Source: Streptomyces djakartensis
Lineage (GTDB): Bacteria; Actinomycetota; Actinomycetes; Streptomycetales; Streptomycetaceae
Assembly: GCF_014651075.1 (NCBI RefSeq)
Contig: NZ_BMWE01000012.1
Location: 62,001-126,000 of the forward strand
DNA: 64,000 bases
Reading direction: 5' to 3'
The notes under the pieces were generated by a model, which was not told the origin of the DNA, made no database searches, and saw only the letters and a list, made by a program, of their open reading frames with translations. Positions 7,921 to 14,358 of this stretch are shown here, piece after piece. Numbering within the stretch: position 1 is the first letter of the stretch; every line of letters begins with the position of its first letter. A program made the position numbers and the translations under genes.

Positions 7921-8322
7921 TCAGCGGCCCGCGGTCGCCGAGGGCGATGAGAGCGCGCCCCATCGCATCCCGCCATAACTCGCAGTGCGCCAACCGCTGT
8001 TCACCCGTCTCGGGGCAGAGGTAGGACACCGGCGGGCGGTCGGTGGTGATGTCGTGCACGCGCACGTCCCGGGGCCCGAAGCGGATCTGCCCGCCGCGTA
8101 CGTCGGCGTACCACCCACCAGGTCCTTCACCAGCAAAGGCTGGGGGCGGACAAAGTGGTGACTGCCCGTCAGCTCGCCTTGGGGAAAACGGTACCGCTCG
8201 CCGTCGAAGCGGAACTAGCACGCGGCGCGCGGCTCCGCCCGGTCCAGCAGGTTGCGGGCGAGGCCGACGACCGGGAAACGGTGCGGGGCGCCGGAGCCGG
8301 GAGAGGGGCAGGCGTGCGGCAC
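7921..8322 (-). pseudogene. Broken hypothetical gene (stop plus frameshift)
   Basis: On the minus strand a coherent coding pattern can be followed only by changing frame. From the GTG at 8322 the frame reads through VVGLARNLLDRAEPRAAC, meets a TAG at about 8214-8216, resumes in the same frame as FRFDGERYRFPQGELTG and LLVKDLVGG, then shifts frame near 8112 to continue as WYADVRGGQIRFGPRDVR and YLCPETGEQRLAHCELWRD. The pieces join into a plausible single protein with Streptomyces codon use. I do not recognise the family. One stop and one frameshift suggest a decaying gene; sequencing error could explain one lesion but hardly both. It fills the gap between ArsR and the CoA-binding gene. Confidence 0.45.
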
Positions 8323-8355
8323 CCGCTCATCATGGAGGCACCGGCCACGGTCCGG

Positions 8356-8766
8356 TCACTGCCCGAGCCGGGGGATCTCGATCGCGGGGCAGCGGTCCAT
8401 CACCATCTCCAGGCCCGCCGCGTGGGTCCGGCCGTACGCCGCCGCGTCGACGACGCCGAGCTGGAACCACACGGCCTTCGCCCCCTTGGCGACCGCCTCG
8501 TCCGCGACGGCTCCGGCAAGGTCACTGTTCACGAACACGTCCACGACGTCCACGTCGAAGGGGATGTCCGCCAGGCTCGCGTACCCCTGTTCCCCGTGCA
8601 CCGTCTCCGCCTTGGGATGCACGGGCACGACGCGCTTGCCGAAGCGCTGCAGCACGGCGGCGACGCCGTACGCCGCGCGCCCCCGGTTCGACGACAGGCC
8701 CACCACGGCCCAGGTGTCGCCGAGCTCGGTGAGGATCCTGCGGACCGTTGCGTCGTCGCCGTACAC
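8356..8766 (-). CDS. CoA-binding domain protein (YccU type)
   Basis: Single-domain Rossmann protein of 136 residues with the CoA_binding family pattern: an N-terminal helix, then TWAVVGLSSNRGRAAYGVA (nucleotide loop), FGKRVVPVHPKAETVHG, YASLADIP, VDVVDVFVNSD and KAVWFQLGVVDAAAYGRTHAAG. These proteins resemble the CoA-binding part of succinyl-CoA synthetase and are generally of unknown cellular role. GTG 8766 is chosen because GAGGAGG lies six bases upstream and because the longer frame runs into the riboswitch on the other strand. It is divergent from the cobalamin riboswitch. Confidence 0.85.
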   Translation of the reverse strand: MYGDDATVRRILTELGDTWAVVGLSSNRGRAAYGVAAVLQRFGKRVVPVHPKAETVHGEQGYASLADIPFDVDVVDVFVNSDLAGAVADEAVAKGAKAVWFQLGVVDAAAYGRTHAAGLEMVMDRCPAIEIPRLGQ

Positions 8767-8861
8767 CGGCGGCCTCCTCGGGAAGTCGTGAACGAGCTGT
8801 AACCGATACAACGAGGCGGGGCGTGCGGTGATTCCCCGGGCGGCCACCGTGATAGCTTGCC

Positions 8862-9030
8862 GACGCCAGTCGAACCCATGTACGTGGGTCAGGGAATCCG
8901 GTGCGAATCCGGAACTGAGGCGCAGCGGTGAGGGGGACGGGCGGGGCCTCGGCCACTGGACGGCGTGCGAGCCGTCCGGGAAGGCGTCCCGTACCGGGTG
9001 AACCCGAGTCCGAAGACCTGCTGGCGGCCT
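8862..9030 (+). ncRNA. Cobalamin (adenosylcobalamin) riboswitch
   Basis: The conserved core of the B12 riboswitch is present in order: GGGAATCCGGTGCGAATCC near 8892, AACTGAGGCGCAGCGGTGAG, a GGCCACTGG segment, GGGAAGG near 8980, and the 3' element GAGTCCGAAGACCTGCTGGC at about 9006-9025. This is the standard layout of riboswitches that shut off B12 uptake or synthesis genes when cobalamin is present. The ends given are approximate. What follows is not an intact transporter but a 24-codon stub and a frameshifted ATPase, so the switch now appears to control a broken operon. Confidence 0.9.
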
Positions 9031-9109
9031 CCGCGGCCGTGCGCGGCGGGGGAGCACCGTACGACCGGGCTCCGCGTTCGGGCCCTCGACGACTGAGGAC
9101 TGGTTTTCC

Positions 9110-9180
9110 GTGCCTCTCTCCCGCCCCTTCCGTGCCGCCGTCCTGCTGGCGGTGGTGCTCTACCGGACGAGGAGGGTGCG
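9110..9180 (+). pseudogene. Stub of the first cobalamin-transport gene
   Basis: GTG 9110, about 80 bases after the riboswitch, opens a frame reading [16 protein letters not shown], a basic then hydrophobic N-terminus typical of either a lipoprotein signal (substrate-binding protein) or the first helix of a FecCD-type permease. Instead of continuing it runs within a few codons into YRTRRVRW and then overlaps the ATPase start out of frame with no stop of its own until 9881. The binding protein and permease expected between riboswitch and ATPase are absent. A deletion joining the 5' end of the first gene to the region just before the ATPase is the simplest explanation. Confidence 0.5.
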
Positions 9181-9992
9181 GTGGCCAGGACGCGAACAAG
9201 TACCGAGGAGCCGGCGGAGGTCGCCGGGCTCCGGGCCGACCGGGTCAGCCGCCGCGCCGACGGGCGCCTCGTCCTCGACGGCGTCGTCCTCGCGCCCCGG
9301 ACCGGCTCCACGGTCGGTGTCCTCGGCCCCAACGGCTCCGGGAAGTCCACGCTGCTGCGGCTGCTGGCCGGGCTGCTCACGCCGACCGCCGGGGTCGTCA
9401 CCCTCGACGGCACACCACTGGGCGACCTGCCCCGCCGCACCGTCGCCCGCCGCCTCGCCGTGGTCGATCAACGGCCGACACCCAGATCGAGTTGACGGTC
9501 GTGGATGTCGTACGGCTGGGCCGGGTACCGCACCGCCGAGCCTGGACGCCCGCATCGGCGGACGACGAACGGGCGGTGCGCGCCGCCCTCGAGCGCACCG
9601 GCCTCGCCGACCGCGCCGGACAGGCCTGGCACACCCTCTCGGGCGGCGAACGGCAGCGGGTGCAGATCGCCCGCGCGCTCGCCCAGGAGCCGCGCGAACT
9701 CCTCCTGGACGAGCCCACCAACCACCTCGACATCCACCACCAGCTCGACCTACTGGCCCTGGTCAGCGGGCTGCCGGTCACCACCGTCGTCGCACTGCAC
9801 GACCTGAACCTCGCGGCCATGTACTGCGACCAGGTCGTCGTCCTGAGCGGCGGGCGGGTGGTGACCTGCGGCACCCCGGGTGACGTGGTCACGGAGGAGC
9901 TCATTGCCGAGGTGTACGGCGTGCGGGCGGCCGTCAGCAGGGAAGGGCCGCGGCGGCGGCCCCACGTGCGGTTCCTGGGCACGCTGGGCTGA
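9181..9992 (+). pseudogene. Frameshifted ABC transporter ATPase (BtuD/FecE type)
   Basis: The frame from GTG 9181 (ribosome site GAGGAGGG) encodes the first 104 residues including Walker [10 protein letters not shown], then reads [11 protein letters not shown] and stops at 9493-9495. The rest lies in another frame from about 9476: [20 protein letters not shown], signature LSGGERQRVQ, Walker B LLLDEPTNHLD and H-loop VVALHD, ending at 9992. The break falls in CAACGGCCGAC near 9470-9478, one base short of the codon number expected for VDQ-HAD-TQIEL. The intact protein would be a cobalamin or iron-siderophore importer ATPase, which fits the upstream riboswitch. As given, it cannot make a working ATPase unless ribosomes shift frame. 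Confidence 0.75.
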
Positions 9993-10134
9993 GCGGTGGG
10001 CGTGCCGCCGGACCGGTCACCGGCAGGGAGATGTGAGCGCGCGGGCGTGCCATTGGTGGGGCGAATCCCGCCACAGTGGCCGGAAACCGCCGCACATGCC
10101 TGCAAGTGCGCGTCCACCCGCCTACGCTCGCCTC

Positions 10135-10860
10135 GTGCTGCGCATCATCGACGCCCGTACCGGCGAGCCGGTCGACGCCGCCCCGGCCCGCCGGGGCCTG
10201 ACCCGTGTCGAGGTGCACGCGTCCGGCTTCGACACGACGAACCTGAGGGTGCTGCTCGTCGCGGACGTGCTCGTCCGGGCCCTGGAAATGGACAGCACGC
10301 CGGTGTACGCCCTGCTGGCCGGGGGGCGGCATCGGGCGGAGCTGCGAGCGGGCGCCGCGGCGCTCGGCGTCCGGCCCCTCGAGGACGGCCCGGAGACGGG
10401 TGCCGGGCTGAGCGCGGCCCAGGTCATTCACGTGGCCGTCCAGGGCGGGGCGGCAACCGACGGTGTCCGCATCGGTGTCGCCCCGGCACACCCCGAGGAC
10501 CCGGGGCCGCTGGACGACACCGACCCGGCCGTCCTGCGCCTGGCCCTGCTCACCCGGCGCCACGACGACCCCGTCCGGGTGGAGGAGGCCGTCCTCGACG
10601 AGGCCCGCGCCACTCTCGCCCGCTGGCGCGGCGCGGTCGCAGGCTGGGCGCGGCGGCCCTCACGGCCCGTTCCCGACGAGGTGCGCGGCCGGTTGCGGGA
10701 CGCCTGGCAGGACGATCTGGACGTCCCCGGGGTGCTGGAGGTGCTGCGCCAGGTGGAGACGGAGCCGGACCTGCCGGACGGCGCCCGGTTCGAGACGTAC
10801 GCCTATGCCGACCGGCTCCTCGGCCTCGACCTCACCCGCGACCTGGGAGCATCGTCGTGA
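10135..10860 (+). CDS. Cysteinyl-tRNA-synthetase-like protein lacking catalytic motifs
   Basis: Protein of 241 residues. The beginning LRIIDARTGEPVDAAPARRG ... ADVLVRALEM follows the opening of class I cysteinyl-tRNA synthetases (LRxYDTxTRxVxPLxP ... FDVLxRxLE), and the end (WQDDLDVPGVLEVLRQVE) resembles their helical region. However, the Cys zinc ligand, HIGH and KMSKS motifs are all missing, so it should not activate cysteine. Role unknown; relatives in Streptomyces are usually hypothetical proteins. GTG 10135 is chosen because TACGCT lies exactly six bases upstream, the layout of a leaderless message; ATG 10096 is an alternative. Its stop overlaps the start of the SixA gene (GTGA), so they are coupled. 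Confidence 0.5.
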   Translation: MLRIIDARTGEPVDAAPARRGLTRVEVHASGFDTTNLRVLLVADVLVRALEMDSTPVYALLAGGRHRAELRAGAAALGVRPLEDGPETGAGLSAAQVIHVAVQGGAATDGVRIGVAPAHPEDPGPLDDTDPAVLRLALLTRRHDDPVRVEEAVLDEARATLARWRGAVAGWARRPSRPVPDEVRGRLRDAWQDDLDVPGVLEVLRQVETEPDLPDGARFETYAYADRLLGLDLTRDLGASS

Positions 10861-11399
10861 TCGACCGCACCGGGGCGCTCCCGCTGCGCCGCCTGGTCGT
10901 GCTGCGGCACGCCAAGTCCGCCTGGCCCGTGGACGTCGCCGACCACGAGCGGCCGCTGGGCCCGCGCGGACGCCGGGACGCCCCCGCTGCCGGGCGGGCC
11001 CTCGCCGAGGCCGACTGCCTGCCGGACCTCGCGCTGTGCTCCACCGCCGTACGCGCCCGCCAGACCTGGGACCTGGCCGCCGCCCAGTGGGGGACACCGC
11101 CACCGGTCCGCACCGACCGGCGCCTGTACGCCGCGGGCACCTCCGGTCTGCTGGCCGTCGTGCGCGAGGTGCCCGCCGAGGTGGGGACGCTGCTGCTGAT
11201 CGGCCACAACCCCGGTCTGGAGGAACTGGTCCTGGCGCTCGCCGGGGACGGTCTCGACGACACGGTGGAGCGGGTCCGTACGAAGTTCCCCACCGCGGCC
11301 ATCGCCGTCCTGTCCTGGCACGGCACGACCTGGCGGGACCTCGGCCCCGGCGACGCGCTGCTCACCTCCGTGATGGTGCCCCGGGGCGCGAAGAAGTAG
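10857..11399 (+). CDS. SixA-type histidine phosphatase
   Basis: Histidine phosphatase superfamily protein of 180 residues. The catalytic RH pair lies in VVLRHAKSAW (His18) and the second histidine in LLIGHNPGLEELVL. The intervening LCSTAVRARQTWDLA and LYAAGTSGLLAVV segments are typical of SixA, which removes phosphate from phosphohistidine in proteins. GTG 10857 overlaps the previous stop by the sequence GTGA, so translation is coupled to the CysRS-like protein, implying a shared process. Confidence 0.85.
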   Translation: MIDRTGALPLRRLVVLRHAKSAWPVDVADHERPLGPRGRRDAPAAGRALAEADCLPDLALCSTAVRARQTWDLAAAQWGTPPPVRTDRRLYAAGTSGLLAVVREVPAEVGTLLLIGHNPGLEELVLALAGDGLDDTVERVRTKFPTAAIAVLSWHGTTWRDLGPGDALLTSVMVPRGAKK

Positions 11400-11422
11400 C
11401 CCGGACCACCCGGGCATGGGCT

Positions 11423-11443
11423 TTTCCGGTGATTTGGCCCCGG
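11423..11443 (+). repeat. Direct repeat copy 1 (TTTCCGGTGATT element)
   Basis: A 21-base sequence beginning TTTCCGGTGATT recurs at 13036-13056 with 19 of 21 bases identical. Copy 1 lies 76 bases upstream of the ABM-domain gene, copy 2 about 140 bases upstream of sbcD. Both are on the plus strand and in non-coding DNA. This may be a shared regulatory element or a dispersed short repeat. Confidence 0.45.
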
Positions 11444-11518
11444 CCGGCGCCGGCGCACCGGCCGCTGCGGGTACGCCGTCTGCGAGGAACGGCCGCGCGA
11501 CCCATGAGGAGACCAGCC

Positions 11519-11803
11519 ATGTACGCAGTGATCCGGCGGTACGAAGGGGTGACCGACCCGGCCGAGGTGGGGCGCCGGGTGGACGAGGGCTTCGTGCCGC
11601 TCCTCCGCCAGGTACCGGGTTTCGTCGCCTATCACTTCGTCGACGCCGGTGACGGGGTGATGGTGTCGACCGGTCTCTTCCAGGACCGGGCGGGTGCCGA
11701 GGAGTCGACCGGGAGGGCGGCCGACTTCGTACGGGACCGCCTCGCCGAGTTGCTGCCGAATCCGCCCCAGGTCACGGCCGGGGAGGTCGTGGCTCAGTCG
11801 TAG
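11519..11803 (+). CDS. Small ABM-fold (dimeric alpha-beta barrel) protein
   Basis: Protein of 94 residues with the antibiotic-biosynthesis-monooxygenase-like ferredoxin fold: YAVIRRYEGV (first strand), a helix with DPAEVGRRVDEGFVPLLRQV, then PGFVAYHFVDAGDGVMVSTGLF (strands), and a helix ESTGRAADFVRDRLAELL. Such proteins are often small oxygenases, epimerases or stress proteins; nothing visible fixes the reaction. ATG 11519 is preceded by AGGAG. It stands alone between sixA and yigZ, transcribed in the same direction. Confidence 0.75.
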   Translation: MYAVIRRYEGVTDPAEVGRRVDEGFVPLLRQVPGFVAYHFVDAGDGVMVSTGLFQDRAGAEESTGRAADFVRDRLAELLPNPPQVTAGEVVAQS

Positions 11804-11864
11804 CGGAGGTCTCGCCGGATCCGGCTGCCCCGAGGCGTCGCGGGCCCGGGACTAGGCTGACCGG

Positions 11865-12491
11865 ATGCAGGACGAATACCGCACGGTCGCCCGCCCGGGC
11901 GTGCACGAGACCGAGGTCAACCGCTCCCGCTTCCTGTGTGCCCTCGCCCCGGCGGCCACCGAGCAGGAGGCCCAGGACTTCATCGCAACGGTCCGCAAGG
12001 AGCACGCGGACGCGAACCACAACTGCTGGGCCTACGTCATCGGCGCCGACGCCTCGGTCCAGAAGGCGAGCGACGACGGCGAACCCGGCGGTACCGCGGG
12101 CGTCCCCATGCTCCAGATGCTGCTCCGCCGCGACATGCGGTACGTCGTCGCCGTCGTCACCCGCTACTTCGGCGGAGTCAAACTCGGTGCCGGCGGGCTC
12201 ATCCGGGCGTACGGGGGAGCGGTCGGCGAGGCGCTCGACACCCTCGGCACACGCACCCGCCGCCGGTTCCGCCTGGCCACGGTCACCGTCGGCCATCAGC
12301 GGGCCGGCAAGCTCGAGAACGACCTGCGCACCACCGGGCGCGAGGTGCGGGACGTGCGCTACGGGGAGGCGGTCACGATGGAGATCGCGCTCCCGGACGC
12401 CGACGTGGACGCCTTCCGCGCCTGGCTCGCCGACACGACCGCCGGCACGGCCGTGTTCGAACCGGGCGGAGAGGCGTACGGCGACGCCTGA
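11865..12491 (+). CDS. yigZ: YigZ/IMPACT-family protein
   Basis: Protein of 208 residues with the UPF0029/IMPACT domain: TEVNRSRFLCALAPAATEQE, then NHNCWAYVIG, KASDDGEPGGTAGVPMLQ and VVTRYFGGVKLGAGGLIRAY, which together are diagnostic. The C-terminal third (ERLENDLR-like region, EIALPDADVDAFRAWL) is the DUF1949 domain that resembles the EF-G domain III/V fold. In eukaryotes IMPACT dampens Gcn2; the bacterial role is uncertain, perhaps translation or redox-related. ATG 11865 lies six bases after TAGGCT, a good -10 hexamer, with no ribosome site: a leaderless start. Confidence 0.9.
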   Translation: MQDEYRTVARPGVHETEVNRSRFLCALAPAATEQEAQDFIATVRKEHADANHNCWAYVIGADASVQKASDDGEPGGTAGVPMLQMLLRRDMRYVVAVVTRYFGGVKLGAGGLIRAYGGAVGEALDTLGTRTRRRFRLATVTVGHQRAGKLENDLRTTGREVRDVRYGEAVTMEIALPDADVDAFRAWLADTTAGTAVFEPGGEAYGDA

Positions 12492-12841
12492 CGAGCGGTC
12501 AGCGTCGCCGCTGGGACGTCCGAGCGCCGGCTCGCCGGGCCTCCGGGCCCGCCGGGTCCGGAGCCCGGCCCGGTGGAGAGACGCCGCGCGACGCGCTGCC
12601 GGGGCTGTGGCGCACCGTTGGGCCGGACGTGCCTCGGGGCCCTCGGGTGTGCCGGGTTGTCGCGCGGCGCGGACCGTGCTCAGCGGTCCGTTCCGGCACC
12701 CGTGGGCCGTTCCCGGCGTGCGGCGGGGCCGTCGCAGGGGAGGCCTCCGGAACCGTCCGCCCGACCACCCACCGCAGGCCCCGCGCCCGCGGGCACCCCC
12801 CAGCCGGCACGTCGGTGCCCGGACCAGGGCCCTGGGGATCG
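12492..12841. other. 350-base region without a recognisable gene
   Basis: Extremely GC-rich sequence downstream of yigZ. Open frames exist in several directions but none shows Streptomyces third-position bias or a recognisable domain. Several GC-rich self-complementary stretches (for example GGGCCCGCCGGGTCCGG near 12545) could form hairpins and end yigZ transcription. The region may also be the eroded 5' part of the fragment at 12842. Confidence 0.3.
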
Positions 12842-13009
12842 GTGCCCGGTAGACGACACCTGATCTTCGACGTGGTCGACGTCACCGAGCCGAGCCGGCT
12901 GCTCGACCTCCCGCAGGGCCACTTCCACACCCGACTGCACCGCAACGGCCTGGAGACCGCCCTGTACCTCGACCGCTGGATGCGGCTGTACGACATCGCC
13001 CCGGAGTGA
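12842..13009 (+). pseudogene. Short coding remnant of unknown family
   Basis: The last 49 codons before a TGA at 13007 read LIFDVVDVTEPSRLLDLPQG, then FHTRLHRNGLETALYLDRWM and LYDIAPE, with strong Streptomyces codon bias and a realistic amino-acid mix. Upstream of about 12842 the same frame loses that character completely. Either this is a 55-residue gene starting at the GTG at 12842 without a ribosome site, or, more likely, the 3' end of a gene whose beginning has decayed. I do not recognise the family. Confidence 0.35.
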
Positions 13010-13035
13010 CCCGGTCCACGGCACGGACGCGGACA

Positions 13036-13056
13036 TTTCCGGTGATTCGGCGCCGG
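13036..13056 (+). repeat. Direct repeat copy 2 (TTTCCGGTGATT element)
   Basis: Second copy of the 21-base sequence found at 11423-11443; the two differences are at positions 13 and 17. It precedes a possible sbcD promoter (GTGGAC at 13083, 17 bases, TAGCGT at 13106). Confidence 0.45.
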
Positions 13057-13174
13057 TCGTGGGTGGTGTGCCGAGGTTCGTGGTGGACGAGGTGCCCGTA
13101 CCGGTTAGCGTGGTGGGTGCTGACAGCGAGCCGTCCCGGCTCGCGCGGGTAGTGGAGCGGTGACAGGGGGAGAC

Positions 13175-13198
13175 ATGCGGGCCGGAGCGGCGTCTTGA
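13175..13198 (+). CDS. Seven-codon upstream open frame overlapping sbcD start
   Basis: ATG 13175, preceded by GGGGGAG, reads MRAGAAS and stops with TGA at 13196-13198. That stop shares two bases with the TTG start of sbcD (TTGA). Ribosomes ending the leader peptide are placed exactly on the weak TTG start, an arrangement that can couple or limit SbcD synthesis. Whether it is translated is unknown. Confidence 0.4.
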   Translation: MRAGAAS

Positions 13199-14358
13199 GG
13201 CTGCTGCACACCTCCGACTGGCACCTCGGCCGCTCGTTCCACCGGGTGAACATGCTGGGCGCCCAGGCCGACTTCATCTCGCACCTCGTCACGACCGTGC
13301 GGGAACGCGCCGTCGACGCGGTGGTCGTGTCGGGCGACGTCTACGACCGGGCCGTGCCGCCGCTGGCCGCGGTCGAGCTGTTCGACGACGCCCTGCACCG
13401 CCTCGCCGGCCTCGGCGTGCCGACGGTGATGATCTCCGGGAACCACGACTCGGCCCGCCGGCTGGGTGTCGGCGCCGGGCTGATCGGGAGGGCCGGGATC
13501 CATCTGCGCACCGAGCCGTCCGCGGCCGGCACCCCGGTGGTGCTGGCCGACGCCCACGGCGACGTCGCCTTCTACGGCCTGCCGTACCTCGAACCGGCGC
13601 TCGTCAAGGACGAGTTCGGCGTGGAGAAGGCCGGGCACGAGGCCGTGCTCGCCGCCGCCATGGGCCGCGTCCGGGCGGACCTCGCGACCCGCGCGCCCGG
13701 CACCCGCTCCGTCGTCCTCGCACACGCCTTCGTCACCGGCGGCGAACCCAGCGACAGCGAACGCGACATCACCGTCGGCGGCGTGGCCGCGGTCCCAGCC
13801 GGCGTCTTCGACGGCGTCGACTACGTGGCGCTCGGGCATCTGCACGGCTGCCAGACCATCGGCGACCGCGTCCGCTACTCCGGCTCCCCGCTGCCCTACT
13901 CCTTCTCGGAGGCCGCCCACCGCAAGAGCATGTGGCTCGTCGACCTGGCCGCCGACGGTTCCGTCGCCGCCGAGCGCGTCGACTGCCCGGTGCCGCGCCC
14001 CCTGGCCCGGATCCGCGGCACGCTGGAGGAGCTGCTCGCCGACCCGGAGCTGGCGGCCCACGAGCAGGCCTGGGTCGAGGCGACGCTCACCGACCCGGTC
14101 CGCCCGGCCGACCCGATGGCCCGCCTCACCGAGCGCTTCCCGCACACACTCAGCCTCGCCTTCGACCCCGACCGGGCCGAGGACCAGCCGGAGGTGTCGT
14201 ACGCCCGCCGCCTGGCCGGACGCAGCGACCAGCAGATCGCCGAGGACTTCGTCGCGCATGTGCGCGGCACGGGACCCGACACGCGCGAACAGGCGGTGCT
14301 GCGGGACGCGTTCGACGCGGTGCGGGCCGACGAGACCGTACGGGAGGTGGCCCGGTGA
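13195..14358 (+). CDS. sbcD: Exonuclease subunit SbcD (Mre11-type nuclease)
   Basis: Metallophosphoesterase of 387 residues. The five nuclease motifs are visible: LLHTSDWHLGRSF (I), VVSGDVYDRA (II), MISGNHDSARRL (III), VVLAHAF (IV) and ALGHLHG (V). With SbcC it forms the Mn2+-dependent complex that opens DNA hairpins and degrades blocked double-strand ends. The TTG at 13195 gives the conserved N-terminus MRLLHTSDWH; GGAGCGG is five bases upstream and a short upstream frame overlaps it. The stop overlaps the sbcC start (GTGA). Confidence 0.95.
   Translation: MRLLHTSDWHLGRSFHRVNMLGAQADFISHLVTTVRERAVDAVVVSGDVYDRAVPPLAAVELFDDALHRLAGLGVPTVMISGNHDSARRLGVGAGLIGRAGIHLRTEPSAAGTPVVLADAHGDVAFYGLPYLEPALVKDEFGVEKAGHEAVLAAAMGRVRADLATRAPGTRSVVLAHAFVTGGEPSDSERDITVGGVAAVPAGVFDGVDYVALGHLHGCQTIGDRVRYSGSPLPYSFSEAAHRKSMWLVDLAADGSVAAERVDCPVPRPLARIRGTLEELLADPELAAHEQAWVEATLTDPVRPADPMARLTERFPHTLSLAFDPDRAEDQPEVSYARRLAGRSDQQIAEDFVAHVRGTGPDTREQAVLRDAFDAVRADETVREVAR

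Noticed and set aside
9110-9883. Single long plus-strand frame from the post-riboswitch GTG through the ATPase region
   Set aside because: Only the first 17-25 codons look coding; the rest is an out-of-frame shadow of the ATPase sequence.
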